From positions 61,521 to 125,520 of the forward strand of contig NZ_BNAW01000024.1 of NCBI RefSeq assembly GCF_014654205.1: DNA of 64,000 nucleotides, in the 5' to 3' direction. The notes under the pieces were generated by a model, which had not been told where the DNA came from, ran no database searches, and worked only from the letters and a program-made list of their open reading frames with translations. Below, one piece after another: positions 35,684 through 45,500 of this stretch. Source of the stretch: Amycolatopsis bullii. GTDB lineage: Bacteria > Actinomycetota > Actinomycetes > Mycobacteriales > Pseudonocardiaceae. The position numbers and the translations under genes were made by a program. Each line of letters starts with the position of its first letter. The stretch's first letter is position 1.

Positions 35684-35825
35684 CTCCGGCTCCTTCCACG
35701 GTTCGTCGACGAACTCGGGCGCGCACCTGCGTGATCGGGTGCGAGCCGCGAAGGAGGGCGCAGCTCGAGTTCAGGGTTTTCCCAGATACTGGACTTCCCA
35801 AAGTGCGGGACGCTAGTATCGGTTC
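35684..35825. promoter_or_regulatory. leuC / IclR divergent promoter region
   Basis: 142 bases between divergent starts. GATACT and AGTATC (about 35786-35819) form a spaced inverted repeat flanking TGGACTTCCCAAAG and would be a reasonable operator for the IclR regulator. Assignment is inference. Confidence 0.4.
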
Positions 35826-36527
35826 GTGGGACAGCATAGCGGTATCGGAGTACTGGACAAAGCAGTGGCCGTCCTGCAGGCGGTCGCGGACGACCCCTGC
35901 GGCCTCGCGGAACTGTGCACGCGGACCGGCCTCCCCCGTGCCACCGCGCACCGGCTCGCGGTCGGCCTGGAGGTGCACCGGCTGCTGCGCCGCGGTCCGG
36001 ACGGGCGCTGGCGCCCCGGTACGGCGCTGGCCGAGCTCGCGGGCGGTTCGACGGACCCGCTGCTCGACGCCGCGGGCGTGGTGCTGCCGAAGCTGCGCGA
36101 CGTCACGGGCGAGAGTGTCCAGCTGTACCGGCGCGACGGCGTGCAGCGCGTGTGCGTCGCGACGGCGGAACCGCCGAGTGGCCTGCGCGACACGGTGCCG
36201 GTGGGTTCGCGCCTGCCGATGACGGCCGGATCGGGCGCGAAGGTGCTCGCGGCCTGGGCGGACCCGCACACGCAGCGCACGATCCTGGCGGACGCGGTCT
36301 TCGGCGAGCGGACGCTCCTCGAAGTCCGGCGGCGGGGCTGGGCGCAGAGCGTGGCGGAGCGCGAGCCAGGTGTGGCGAGCATCTCCGCGCCGGTGCGGGA
36401 TTCCGCGGGCACGGTCGTGGCGGCGGTTTCGGTGTCGGGGCCGATCGAGCGGATCGGCCGGAAGCCGGGAGCTCGCTGGGCGGCGGACCTTCTTGCCGCG
36501 GCGGACGCTCTGCAGGAGCGCCTCTGA
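35826..36527 (+). CDS. ndgR: IclR family regulator (NdgR-like)
   Basis: A 233-residue IclR protein: winged helix at residues about 8-60 (LAELCTRTGLPRATAHRLAV), then the IclR effector domain with VPVGSRLPMTAGSGAKVLAAW and SVAEREPGVASISAPVRD. NdgR-type members beside leuCD regulate branched-chain amino-acid genes in Streptomyces and mycobacteria. The start is GTG 35826. Odd feature: pieces of its last 90 coding bases recur downstream as 64-bp tandem repeats (36672-36982). Confidence 0.92.
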   Translation: MGQHSGIGVLDKAVAVLQAVADDPCGLAELCTRTGLPRATAHRLAVGLEVHRLLRRGPDGRWRPGTALAELAGGSTDPLLDAAGVVLPKLRDVTGESVQLYRRDGVQRVCVATAEPPSGLRDTVPVGSRLPMTAGSGAKVLAAWADPHTQRTILADAVFGERTLLEVRRRGWAQSVAEREPGVASISAPVRDSAGTVVAAVSVSGPIERIGRKPGARWAADLLAAADALQERL

Positions 36528-36536
36528 GGTTTGCCC

Positions 36537-36650
36537 GGTTGTCCCCAGGCCGGTGCGGATGTGGACAAACGGCTCCGGGCAGCGGCATTTCCGGCAATCT
36601 TGTCGGCCGCGGCCGATACGCTGGACCCGGGGGGCGCCCCCGGGGCGGTG
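36537..36650 (+). repeat. Dispersed intergenic module, copy 4
   Basis: TTGTCCCCA (36539-36547) and TGTGGACAA (36560-36568), then CTTGTCGGCCGCGG, CGATACGCTGGACC, and the palindrome CCCGGGGGGCGCCCCCGGG around 36627-36645. Almost the same sequence returns at 36952-37066. Confidence 0.75.
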
Positions 36651-36671
36651 GCGGCGATTTGAGTGTGGGGA

Positions 36672-36982
36672 CTGATCGAGCGGATCGGCCGGAAGCCCGG
36701 TGGGCAGCGGACCTCCTCGCCGCGACGGACGCTCTGCAGGAGCGGCTCTGAAGTTCGCCGGGTGCGGTTCCCTCGGGCTGGTCCGGATGCGGACGCTCCG
36801 CAAGATCGCCTCCGGCGTTGGCCAGGCCCGGTTTCCCCAGGCTGATCCGGAAGTGGACGCTCCGCAAGATCGCCTCCGGCGTTGGCCAGGCCCGGTTTCC
36901 CCAGGCTGATCCGGATGTGGACGTTCTGCAGGAGCGCCTCTGAGGTTCGCCGGTTGTCCCCAGGACGGTCCGGATGTGGACA
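36672..36982 (+). repeat. 64-bp tandem repeats derived from the 3' end of the IclR gene
   Basis: A copy of the gene end (CTGATCGAGCGGATCGGCC at 36672, native at 36441) leads into units with period 64: the marker GGACGCTCTGC or GGACGCTCCGC occurs at 36727, 36791, 36855 and 36919, native at 36503. The central two units are nearly identical. The copies are out of frame or lack a start, so they are not coding. Confidence 0.88.
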
Positions 36983-37066
36983 AACGACCCCGGACAGCGG
37001 CTTTCCCGGCATTCTTGTCGGCCACGGCCGATACGCTGGACCCGGGGGGCGCCCCCGGGCAGCGGC
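36952..37066 (+). repeat. Dispersed intergenic module, copy 5
   Basis: TTGTCCCCA (36954-36962), TGTGGACAA (36975-36983), TTGTCGGCCACGG, CGATACGCTGGACC, and CCCGGGGGGCGCCCCCGGG. It is a near-duplicate of copy 4, with the end of the IclR gene duplicated along with it (TCTGCAGGAGCGCCTCTGAG at 36925). It ends about 50 bases before the metallo-hydrolase gene and points toward it. Confidence 0.75.
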
Positions 37067-37118
37067 GGCAAATCCGCAACCGATTGCGCCCGGCAGGTCC
37101 ACCTGGCACCGTGGCCCG

Positions 37119-37820
37119 ATGCTGAATCAAGTGGCCGACGGTGTCTGGGTGCGGCAGAGCGAGTGGGTCTGGAGCAACACCACCGTCGTCGAAACGGACG
37201 CCGGTCTCGTTCTCGTCGATCCCGGGATCCGCGGCTCCGAACTCGAGCAGCTCGCCGACGACCTCGACCGGCTCGGGATCCCCGTCGTCGCCGGGTTCTC
37301 CACCCATCCTCACTTCGACCACCTGCTCTGGCACCCCCGCTTCGGCGACGTCCCCCGGTACGCCACCGCCGCGAACGCCCGCATCGCCGGGGAAGCCCGC
37401 GAACGAGCCCAGGCCATGGCGAAGGAAACCGCGCCCGACATCCCCCTTGAACCGATCGCGCTCCTCACCCCGCTGCCCGAAGACCAGGGCCCTATCCCCG
37501 GCGAGGTCATCGAGCACGACGCGCACGCCGTCGGCCACGCCGCCCTGCTCCTCGCCGACCGGAGTGTGCTCATCGCCGGGGACATGCTCTCCGATGTCCT
37601 GATCCCGCTCCTTGACCGCCGCCGTGCCGAGCCGCCCGCCTCCTACCTGGCCGCGCTCAACCGGCTGGAGGAAGCCGCCCGGCACGTCGACGTCCTCATC
37701 CCCGGCCACGGCGCCGTCGCCGGGAAACCGGAGATCGCCGCCCGGTTCGCCGTCGACCGGGCCTACCTGGAAGCCGTCGCGCGGGGCGAGGAGCCGGACG
37801 ACCAGCGCTGGGGGAAGTAG
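37119..37820 (+). CDS. Metallo-beta-lactamase fold hydrolase
   Basis: A 233-residue MBL-fold protein with the zinc motif THPHFDHLLW (HxHxDH), a later His in AHAVGHAALLL, GDMLSD (bridging Asp) and a terminal LIPGHGAVAG. No signal peptide. Specific substrate unknown; relatives include generic hydrolases near IclR genes. The ATG at 37119 fixes MLNQVADGVWVRQ, the usual MBL N-terminus. Confidence 0.88.
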   Translation: MLNQVADGVWVRQSEWVWSNTTVVETDAGLVLVDPGIRGSELEQLADDLDRLGIPVVAGFSTHPHFDHLLWHPRFGDVPRYATAANARIAGEARERAQAMAKETAPDIPLEPIALLTPLPEDQGPIPGEVIEHDAHAVGHAALLLADRSVLIAGDMLSDVLIPLLDRRRAEPPASYLAALNRLEEAARHVDVLIPGHGAVAGKPEIAARFAVDRAYLEAVARGEEPDDQRWGK

Positions 37821-37901
37821 CGCCGTTCGGGTGACCGTCGGCGAACTCGCGTATTCGGTGACGGCGGCCACGTCTCCTCTTAGTCGGCACACCAGAGGGG
37901 G

Positions 37902-38165
37902 ATGACCACCATGCACACCGAACTGAACCGCCGGGCGATGGCGATGCTGCGGGCCGTCGGGGCCGGGCGGGCCGAACTCACCTGCAGCTGCGAACCCGAC
38001 CTGCGGGTCGACGGCCTGCCCTGCTGCGACCAGGCGACCGCCCACCAGCTGGCCCGGGCCGGCCTGATCCGGCCCGTGCGGGCCGTCGCCGTCGGCCAGT
38101 GGACGCGGGCCGAGCTCACCACCGAGGGCCTGCGGGTGCTGGGCGGCACCCTCGCCGCCGCGTGA
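37902..38165 (+). CDS. Small conserved hypothetical protein with Cys clusters
   Basis: An 87-residue protein I do not recognise by name. It has CSC and CC clusters (ELTCSCEPDLRVDGLPCCDQ split across residues 27-45), which could bind a metal, and an Ala/Leu-rich helical C-terminal half that resembles a winged-helix edge (ATAHQLARAGLIRP, RAELTTEGLRVLGG). The ATG at 37902 has GAGGGGG immediately upstream. It stands alone between the MBL gene and the lipoprotein gene. Confidence 0.7.
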   Translation: MTTMHTELNRRAMAMLRAVGAGRAELTCSCEPDLRVDGLPCCDQATAHQLARAGLIRPVRAVAVGQWTRAELTTEGLRVLGGTLAAA

Positions 38166-38217
38166 CGCAACCGGCGGGTCCGCTCGCGCGTGTACCCGGC
38201 AAACGCGAGGGGGAGCC

Positions 38218-38799
38218 ATGAAGATCGCCGCTGCTTTGCTCGGCACCTGCCTGTTGCTGACCGCGTGCGGGGGCACGCCGCCGGCCCAGGCACCGCCGTC
38301 CCGGACCCAGAGCCCGGTCGAGACCGTCACGTCCTCGCCGTCCGCCGATCCGGCCGCCGTGCGCTGGGTGGACGGCTTCTGCACCGCCATCCACGACTAC
38401 CGGGAACGCACCAACCGGGAAGCCGAGCTCACGCCGCCGACGCCCGGCACCGTTGCCGAAGCGCAGAAGGCGCTCAGCGCGGAACTCGGCGGCATCGCGG
38501 CCCGCACCGGCGAGGCGGCCGGCAAGCTCGCCGCGCTGCCGCCCGCGCCGGTGCCGCTCGGCGACACCGTGCGCCAGGGGTTCGTCGCGAAGTTCACCAA
38601 GGCCCGGGACCGCGCGGCCGGGGCGAAGGCCGAGCTCGACCGCGCGAAGCCGGGTAACCAGGCTTCCCAGGGCCCCGCCGCCCAGGCCATCGAACAGGCG
38701 CAGCGGGACATCGACGGCACCTACGACCCGGTCGGGGCCATCACGGCGTCCCCGGAGCTGGTGCGCGCCGCCGCCACGGCGCCCGGCTGCAAGGCCTGA
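38218..38799 (+). CDS. Secreted lipoprotein of unknown function
   Basis: 193 residues with a clear lipoprotein signal: MKIAAALLGTCLLLTACGG, lipobox LTAC, so it should be anchored outside the membrane. A Ser/Thr/Pro-rich linker is followed by a helical domain (residues about 48-190) with two Cys (GFCTAIHDYR and the terminal PGCKA) that probably pair. The pattern VRWVDGFCTAIHDY is seen in many actinobacterial surface lipoproteins without known role. It ends five bases from the convergent glycosidase gene. The ATG at 38218 has GAGGGGGA upstream. Confidence 0.85.
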   Translation: MKIAAALLGTCLLLTACGGTPPAQAPPSRTQSPVETVTSSPSADPAAVRWVDGFCTAIHDYRERTNREAELTPPTPGTVAEAQKALSAELGGIAARTGEAAGKLAALPPAPVPLGDTVRQGFVAKFTKARDRAAGAKAELDRAKPGNQASQGPAAQAIEQAQRDIDGTYDPVGAITASPELVRAAATAPGCKA

Positions 38800-38803
38800 A
38801 ACC

Positions 38804-40858
38804 TCAGCGCCGCACCAGCGGGGCCTGCACCGGCAGGGACCGCGACGAGCCGCCGGCGGACACGGTGAACGTCCCGCGCGTGGGCTGCCACGCGTGGGCC
38901 GCCGTGTCCCAGACGGAGAAGGCGCGCGCGTCCAGCCGGATCGTCACCCGCCGGGCCTGCCCGGGTGCCAGCGTGACCCGCTCGAAGCCCTTGAGCTGCC
39001 GTGGCGGCTCGCCCGCGGCCGCCGGGAAGCCCAGGTACAGCTGGGCGACCTCGGCGCCCGCCCGCGGCCCGGTGTTCCGGACCGTGAACGTCGCCGTGGC
39101 GCCGTCGCCGGTGTTGCGCACCGACAGACCCGAGTAGGCGAACGTCGTGTACGACAGGCCGTGGCCGAACGGGAACAGCGGCGCACGCCCCTGCGCGTCG
39201 AACCACCGGTAACCGACCTGCAGGCCCTCGGAGTACGTCGCGACGCCGCCGACGCCGGGGAACTGCGCGGGGGTGTTCGCCGGCGTGTCGGCGTCCGCGG
39301 CGGGGAACGTGATCGGCAGCTTCGCCGACGGGTTGACGTCGCCGAAGAGCACGCCCGCCACCGCCGCGCCGTCCTGCTGGCCGGGGTACCACGCCTCCAG
39401 GATCGCCGGCACGCGCGAGACCCACGGCATGAGCACCGGGCCGCCGCTCTTCACGACGACGACCGTGTGCGGATTGGCCTCGGCGACGGCGGCCACCAGG
39501 GCGTCCTGGTCGCCTTCCAGCGCCAGGCTCGGCCGGTCCTTGCCCTCGGTCTCGTTGTCCCCGACCATCACCACGCTGACCTCGGCGGTCCGGGCCAGTG
39601 CGGCCGCGCGCGCCACGTCGCTGCCGTCGTCGAGGGTCACCAGCGCACCGGGCACGCGCTGCCGCAGGCCCGGCAGCGGGTCCACTGTGGACGTCGGGAT
39701 GACGGCCGAGCTGCCGCCACCGCCGGTCTTGGCCTTGGTCGCGAACGGCCCGATGAGGGCGATCGACCGCACGCCCGCGTCGAGCGGGAGCTGCGCGTGC
39801 TCGTTGCGCAGCAGCACCATGCCGCGTTCGGCGAACTCCTTCGCGGCGGCGTCGTGCTGCGCGGTGGGCAGCGGGGTCAGTACCGGCGGGTGGTCGAACT
39901 GCCCGAAGGCGAACATGGTGCGGAACCGCGGCAGCAGCAGCTCGTCGACGCGCTGTTCGGTCACCTGCCCGGCCAGCACGGCCTGCTTCAGCTTGTCGCC
40001 GTACCAGGTGCCGTCGATCATCTCGAGGTTCATGCCCGCGTTCACCGACCCGAGCGTGCTGTGCGCGGCCCCCCAGTCCGACTGGATGAACCCCCTGAAG
40101 CCCCAGTCGTCGCGCAGCTTGCCCTGCAGCAGCGCCGGGTCCTCGCACAGGAACACGCCGTTGATCTTGGGGAAGGCGCACATCACCGAGCCCGCGCGGC
40201 CCTCGGTGACGGCCTGCTCGAAGTGCGGCAGGTAGATCTCGTTGAGCGTGCGCTCGTCGATGTGCTCGTCGATGGTGAAGCGCTGGGTCTCCTGGTTGTT
40301 GGCCGCGTAGTGCTTGACCTCGGCGATCGTGCCGTTCTCCTGGATCCCGCGGATGTCGGCGGCGGCCAGCGCGCCGACGAGGAAGGGGTCTTCGCCCATG
40401 CCTTCGAACGTCCGGCCGTTGCGCGGGACGCGGGCGATGTTGATGTCCGGCGCCTCGGAGACGTGGTGGGCGAGCGCGCGGGTTTCGCTGCCGATCAGCC
40501 GGCCGTACCGGCGCGCGAGACCGGTGTCGAACGTCGACGCCAGCGCCATGGTGGCCGGCAGCGCGGTCGCCGGTTTCTGCGGTTTGTCGTCGGCCGGGCC
40601 CATGCCCGCCGGGCCGTTGGCGATGCGGAACCCCGGCACGCCCAGCCGCGGGATCGGCGGCACGAACCGCTGGTGCTCGGCGTCGGGCTGCAGGTGCAGC
40701 TGGGAGATCTTCTCGTCGAGCGTCATCGCCGCGACGAGGGCGGCGGCCCGGCGATCGGGTGACTGCCGGGCGTCGCGCCAGGGTTGCGCCTGCGCGGCCG
40801 CCGGTGTCGCCAGCGACAACCCCAGGACCACGACGAGAACGAGCGGGCTTCTGCGCAT
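38804..40858 (-). CDS. Secreted glycoside hydrolase family 3 (beta-glucosidase-like)
   Basis: A 684-residue GH3 enzyme with a signal peptide (MRRSPLVLVVVLGLSLATPA, cleavage after AQA). The N-terminal barrel holds RFVPPIPRLGVPGFRIANGP and KHYAANNQE, and the nucleophile Asp is in FIQSDWGAAHS. The GH3-C sandwich domain has VVMVGDNETEGKDRPSLALE, and a C-terminal fibronectin III-like domain (from about residue 590) completes the usual three-domain form. It should release glucose or other sugars from glycosides outside the cell. The upstream gap to 40989 has a TACGTGA...TCACGTA spaced repeat. Confidence 0.93.
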   Translation of the reverse strand: MRRSPLVLVVVLGLSLATPAAAQAQPWRDARQSPDRRAAALVAAMTLDEKISQLHLQPDAEHQRFVPPIPRLGVPGFRIANGPAGMGPADDKPQKPATALPATMALASTFDTGLARRYGRLIGSETRALAHHVSEAPDINIARVPRNGRTFEGMGEDPFLVGALAAADIRGIQENGTIAEVKHYAANNQETQRFTIDEHIDERTLNEIYLPHFEQAVTEGRAGSVMCAFPKINGVFLCEDPALLQGKLRDDWGFRGFIQSDWGAAHSTLGSVNAGMNLEMIDGTWYGDKLKQAVLAGQVTEQRVDELLLPRFRTMFAFGQFDHPPVLTPLPTAQHDAAAKEFAERGMVLLRNEHAQLPLDAGVRSIALIGPFATKAKTGGGGSSAVIPTSTVDPLPGLRQRVPGALVTLDDGSDVARAAALARTAEVSVVMVGDNETEGKDRPSLALEGDQDALVAAVAEANPHTVVVVKSGGPVLMPWVSRVPAILEAWYPGQQDGAAVAGVLFGDVNPSAKLPITFPAADADTPANTPAQFPGVGGVATYSEGLQVGYRWFDAQGRAPLFPFGHGLSYTTFAYSGLSVRNTGDGATATFTVRNTGPRAGAEVAQLYLGFPAAAGEPPRQLKGFERVTLAPGQARRVTIRLDARAFSVWDTAAHAWQPTRGTFTVSAGGSSRSLPVQAPLVRR

Positions 40859-40988
40859 CCGGCCAAGCTAATCCATACGTGACAACAAAACATAGACTCG
40901 ATTTACGTTCACGTACTTGAACAGGAATTGGACTCAACCATTTCCCCGGCTCAAGCGTGGGAGGAACACCAACGAGAGGGGACGAGTC

Positions 40989-41474
40989 ATGGTCAAGAAA
41001 ACCCTGATCGGCCTAATGGCGGCGAGCGCGGCGACGCTCGCGCTGTCGGCCCCGGCGAGTGCGGCCGACGAAGGCGGGTGGAGCCTCACCTCGAAGGTCG
41101 AGCCGGGCGGCCGGATCAACGCCGACGTGTACACCGGACTGGGCCACTCGGCCTGCACGCCGACCGGGCCGGTCACGTCGGCGGGCTTCACCGCTCCGAT
41201 CAAGATGGTCGGCATGGGCAACTGGGGGCACATGGGCGGCAGCACGACGGCGATCAAGCGCCCCGGCAAGTACACCGCGTCCTACCCGTGCTCGGACGGC
41301 CGGTCGCCGACCCTCACCTTCACGATCCTGGGCACTCCGCCGCCGGACCCGACGACGAAGCCCAAGCCGCCGGCCACCCAGCCGAAGCCGTCGAAGCCCG
41401 CGAAACCGGCGAAACCGCAGGTCGCGGCCAAGCCGGCGGGAGCACCGCAGACCGGGGACGGCTCCCTGAGTTGA
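40989..41474 (+). CDS. Secreted protein with Lys/Pro-rich tail ending PQTGDG
   Basis: A 161-residue exported protein: signal peptide MVKKTLIGLMAASAATLALS with cleavage near ASAAD, a compact domain (about residues 28-110) with two Cys (SACTPTG and SYPCSDG), then a linker of KPxKPAKPAKP repeats and the end GAPQTGDGSLS. In actinobacterial surface proteins a PxTG-like motif is normally followed by a membrane helix and basic tail; here the frame stops right after it, so the protein is released or truncated. The ATG at 40989 has GAGAGGGGAC upstream. Confidence 0.82.
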   Translation: MVKKTLIGLMAASAATLALSAPASAADEGGWSLTSKVEPGGRINADVYTGLGHSACTPTGPVTSAGFTAPIKMVGMGNWGHMGGSTTAIKRPGKYTASYPCSDGRSPTLTFTILGTPPPDPTTKPKPPATQPKPSKPAKPAKPQVAAKPAGAPQTGDGSLS

Positions 41475-41504
41475 TCCTCCACAAAGGACACCGGAGGCCC
41501 GCCG

Positions 41505-41548
41505 TCGTGAGTGGTAAGGAGGGTTAGAACACGCCTTACCACTCACGA
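41505..41548. terminator. Long palindrome between convergent genes
   Basis: Fifteen-base perfect arms (TCGTGAGTGGTAAGG) at 41505-41519 and 41534-41548 with a 14-base loop, between the secreted-protein stop and the nurA stop. It could end transcription from both sides, though no T-run follows. Confidence 0.7.
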
Positions 41549-41564
41549 CCGGCGGCGGCAGGGG

Positions 41565-42560
41565 TCATCCGCGGGTCGCGGCCAGGCGCAACGCCCGGTA
41601 GACGAACTGCTGGTCGCCGAGCCGGTGGCGCAGGTCGCGCTCCAGCCCCGCGATCGGGTAGAGGTTCTGCGGTGCCCGCGAGTCCTTATAGGCGACCGAC
41701 GCGAACCGGCCCAGCACCGACTGGGTGACGTTCGCCAGCTCGGCGACCTGGTCGCGCCCGAGGTGCGGGGCCGCCTCCACCCGCACGACCCCCGACCACG
41801 GCGGCCCGCCCACCGACGGCAGCCGCAGGTACCACGAGTGCCGCACCCACGTCGTGCCCATCAGGAACACCGGCGTGCGCTGGTGCGGGCCGAGCCGGCC
41901 GACCATGGCGTTGAGCTCGCCGGGCAGGTACGTCGTCTGGTGGCTCTTGATGAACCCGACGGCCCGGTCGAGGTGCGCACGGCCGCGCAGCGGGCCGTCC
42001 ACCACGAGCAGGTCGTCGCCCACGTGACCGGCGATCGCCGTGCGCGCCCGGATCGCGGTGTCCAGCTCGGTTTCGGCCAGCTGCTCCTGCAGCGCCGACG
42101 ACAGCACCACCGGCAGCGGCTTGTCCTCCTTGGCCGCCGCCCGGTGCGCGGTGTAGATCCCGGCCGGGGTGACGATGTCGTCCGCCTGCGGAGCGACGGT
42201 GAACAGCCCCCGCCGGACGTCGGTGCCGACGACGTGCGCCTGCCCCTCGCAGCAGCACACGACGCCCGCCGCGTAGGACGCGCAGATCCCGATGGACGCC
42301 GAGTTCGTCCCGGCCGGGTCGTCGATCCAGACGCGCGCGTCGATCCGGCGGACGCCGTCGACGAACAGCACGGCTTCCGGCGGCGACACCGGCGACGGGT
42401 CGATCGGCGCCCACTCCGCCTCGGGGACCTCGACGTCGAGTTCGACCTCGGCCTGGGAGCGGCCGAGCTCCTCGGCCTCCATCGAGCTGCCGTAGCCCGG
42501 GTCCCAGGCGTCGATGCTGAAGTTCATTCCGGCCACCGTGTCGAAGGGGTGAACGGTCAT
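41565..42560 (-). CDS. nurA: NurA-like 5'-3' nuclease
   Basis: A 331-residue NurA-domain protein (RNase H-like fold). The metal-binding Asp motif is AVLFVDGVRRIDARVW (about residue 65), a second acidic strand is DDLLVVDGPLRG, and GFIKSHQTTYLP and LYPIAGLERDLRHRLGD are family signatures. In archaea NurA resects 5' strands at DNA breaks when complexed with HerA. Its ATG overlaps the sbcC stop (42557-42560), so it is translationally coupled as the last gene of herA-sbcD-sbcC-nurA. A longish acidic insertion (AEELGRSQAEVELDVEVPE) precedes the first motif. Confidence 0.9.
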   Translation of the reverse strand: MTVHPFDTVAGMNFSIDAWDPGYGSSMEAEELGRSQAEVELDVEVPEAEWAPIDPSPVSPPEAVLFVDGVRRIDARVWIDDPAGTNSASIGICASYAAGVVCCCEGQAHVVGTDVRRGLFTVAPQADDIVTPAGIYTAHRAAAKEDKPLPVVLSSALQEQLAETELDTAIRARTAIAGHVGDDLLVVDGPLRGRAHLDRAVGFIKSHQTTYLPGELNAMVGRLGPHQRTPVFLMGTTWVRHSWYLRLPSVGGPPWSGVVRVEAAPHLGRDQVAELANVTQSVLGRFASVAYKDSRAPQNLYPIAGLERDLRHRLGDQQFVYRALRLAATRG

Positions 42561-45500
42561 GCGCCCTCCCTGGCGATGTGCGAGCCGGTGCCGTCCCGGG
42601 TTACCAGGAAGCGCACCGGGACGCGCTCGGCGAGCGCCGGCACGTGCGTGATCACCCCGACCATCCGGGAGCCGGACGCGGCGAGGTTCTCCAAAGTGGA
42701 CGCCACGACGTCGAGGGTGGCCTCGTCCAGCGTTCCGAAACCCTCGTCGAGGAAGATCGACTCCAGCCGGGTCGCGCCTTCCGCCGCGAGGGCTCCCAGC
42801 TGCGAAGACAGCGCCAGGGCCAGGGCGAGCGACGCCTGGAACGTCTCGCCGCCGGACAGCGTCTTGACCGGGCGCCGGGCGTCGGCCTCGTTGTGGTCCA
42901 CCACCAGGAAGTCGCCCTTGTCGTGGGTCAGCTCGAACTGGCCGCCGGACAGTTCCAGCAGCGACGCCGACGCCTCCGCGACCAGCGTGTCGAGCGCGCC
43001 GGCGATCAGCCAGCGCGGGAACTTGTCCGACCGCAGCTGATCCGCGAGCAGCCGCGCGACCTGGGCGTCAGACTCCGCGGCCGCGATGTCGGCGTGCAGC
43101 CCGGCCACCCGGGCCACCCGCCGTTCCATGTCGGTGCGGTCGGCTTCGGCGCGGGCCCGGGCGGCCGCGACGGCGACCGGGACGCGGTCGCGCACCGGCC
43201 CCTCCGGCAGGACGACCCCGAGCGCGGTGACGTCACCGGCGACCGCGCGTTCGGCCGCCTGCAACGCTTCGGCGGCTTCGCCCTCCGCGGTCTTCGCGAC
43301 GGCCAACTGCTCGCGGTGGGATCTCGCCTGGCCGGCGGCCCAATCCGTGAGCGCGTTCCAGGCGGCGAGGAGGCCTTCACCGTCGGTGTCAACCGGGGCT
43401 TCGCCCCGGGCCCCCAAAAAGCCGTCGATCGGCGGAGCGCCGAGGCCGACCAGCGGGTCGCGCGCCCGGGACAGCTTCTGTCGTTCGACATCGACCTCCT
43501 TCGCGATGCCCGCCTGGTTGTCGAGGGCTTGCTTCGCGGCCGCGCGGGCGGTCCGCAAGGCCGCGTCCGCCTGCTTCGCGGTTTCTTCGAGGGAAGCGAC
43601 CTTCGCCAGCTGCTCGGTGACCACCTCGGCAGACGGTGCGCCGTCGAGGGCCGCGGTCAATTCCGCCTGCCGTCGCCGGGCGGTCGCCAGTTCGGTGCTC
43701 GCCGACTGCTCGGCCAGCCCCGTATCGACCGCGCGGGTGCGCCGCTGCTCGGCGTCCCGCTCGGCAGTCCGGAATTCCTCCGCCGCGACGACGGCTTCCT
43801 TGCCCGCGGCTTCGGCGGCCGCTTCGAGCGCGGCCAGCACCGTGCGCCGTTCCTCCAGGGCGGCGGCCGCCCAGGTGGTGAGGCGCTGCCACCCCGCCGG
43901 GACGTCGTCGCCGTCGAGGGCGGGCGCCCCCAGCTCCACCAGGGGATCGCGCGCCGCCCGCAGGGCCTCGCGCGCCGCCGTGAACGATTTCGCCACGACA
44001 TCGGCGTCTTGCTGTGCCGCCGCGCGTTCGGCCCGGGCCGCGGCCAGTTCCGCGTCGGCGGCGCGCGCGGCCTCGGCGACGCGGGCGCGGCGGTCGATCG
44101 TCGCGGAAAGCCATTCGCCGCGTTCGCGGACGGCGGCGACGAGATCGGCGTAGTCCTGCTCGGAGAAAGCCGCCTGGACCGGCCGCCGCAGCACCGCGGA
44201 CTCGGGCGGACCGGCCACTTCCGCCAGCACCACACGCAGTTCTTCCGCCTGGGCGGCCGCCGACGCGGCCGAGTCGGCGTCGCGGTCCACGGCCCGTTCC
44301 AGCTTGCGCACGCCCGCTTCGGCCGCCGCGCGATCGCGTTCGGCGTGGTCGACGCGTTCGCGCGCCTCGGCCAGGTGCGCGTGCCCACCGGCGTCCGGCA
44401 GCGTGGCGACCTCCTGCTCGCACACCGGGCACGGGTGCCCGACGGCGAGCCCGGCCCGCAGCACCAGCGCTTGCCCGGTCTGCTCGGCTTCGGCCAGCGC
44501 GGCCTTCGCCGCGGCGAGTTCGGCGTCGGCCGCGGCGAGGGCCGTGCGCGCCGTCGCGAGCTCGGCCCGGCGGACGGTCTGCTCCGGCGCGGCTTTGCGC
44601 TGCGCGTCGCAGATCGTGTACAGCGTGCGGGCGTCGGACCGGGCGGCCGCGAGCGGAGCGACGTCGGGCTGCGCTTCCAGCGCTTGGCGTGCTTCGGCGT
44701 CGACGGCCTCGGCGGCCTGCAGGCGCGCGTCGGCGGCCGCCGTGCGCTTCGCCACCCGCGCCGATTCCGCCGACAGGTCCCCGAGCTCCGCCGGTGGCCG
44801 CAGGCCGGCGAGGCGATCCCGGTCCTGCCGGGCGCGGGCGGCTTCGGCGGCGGTGTCCTCCGCCGCCCGGGCCAGCTTGTCGCGGTTCTCGCGGGCCGCG
44901 TCGACGACCGACACCGCTTCGCGCGCTGCCGTGGCGGCAGTTTCCTTCGCCTCCTTCGCCGCTTTCGCCGCTTCTTCGAGCCGCGGGAGGGCCTTCTCGG
45001 TGGCCTCGAGCTCGGTGCGGTCGGCGCGGATCCGTTCCAGCCCACTGCGCTCGGGCGCCGCGGCGAGGGCGGCACGAGCTGCTTCGTCCGCCGTTTCCGC
45101 CGTCTCCAGCGCGCGCCGGGCGGCGGTGGCCGCGTCCGCTGCGTCGCGGCGCCGGGTTTCGAGGTCTTCGACGCCGTCCGGGCGTTCCACGGCGTCGAGG
45201 ACTTTCAGCTCCGCGGTGAGGGTGGCGACGCGTTGGCGGGCTTCGTCGTGCGCGCGCGTGGCGTCGTTCAACGCCGGCAGGGCGGCGTTCACCCGCGCGT
45301 CCAGCTCCTCCAGGGCCGTCATCCGGGCGGCCAGCTCCGCGACGGCTTCCTCGGTGGCGTCGGCGTAGCTGCCGAGCTGTTCGGTGAGGACGGCGGCACG
45401 CTGCTTCTGCTGCTCCGCCGTCACCCCGGCCCGGCGGCCGATCCGCTCGTAGACCTCCAGGCCCAGCAGCTTGATGAGGATCTTCTGCCGGTCGGCGGCC

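Noticed and set aside
35684..35825. Leucine leader peptide before leuC
   Set aside because: No short frame with Leu codon runs and no intrinsic terminator in the gap; IclR control is the better explanation.
40859..40988. LacI-type operator for the GH3 gene (TACGTGA...TCACGTA)
   Set aside because: Arms are 27 bases apart rather than contiguous and no LacI gene is adjacent; too weak to list as a site.
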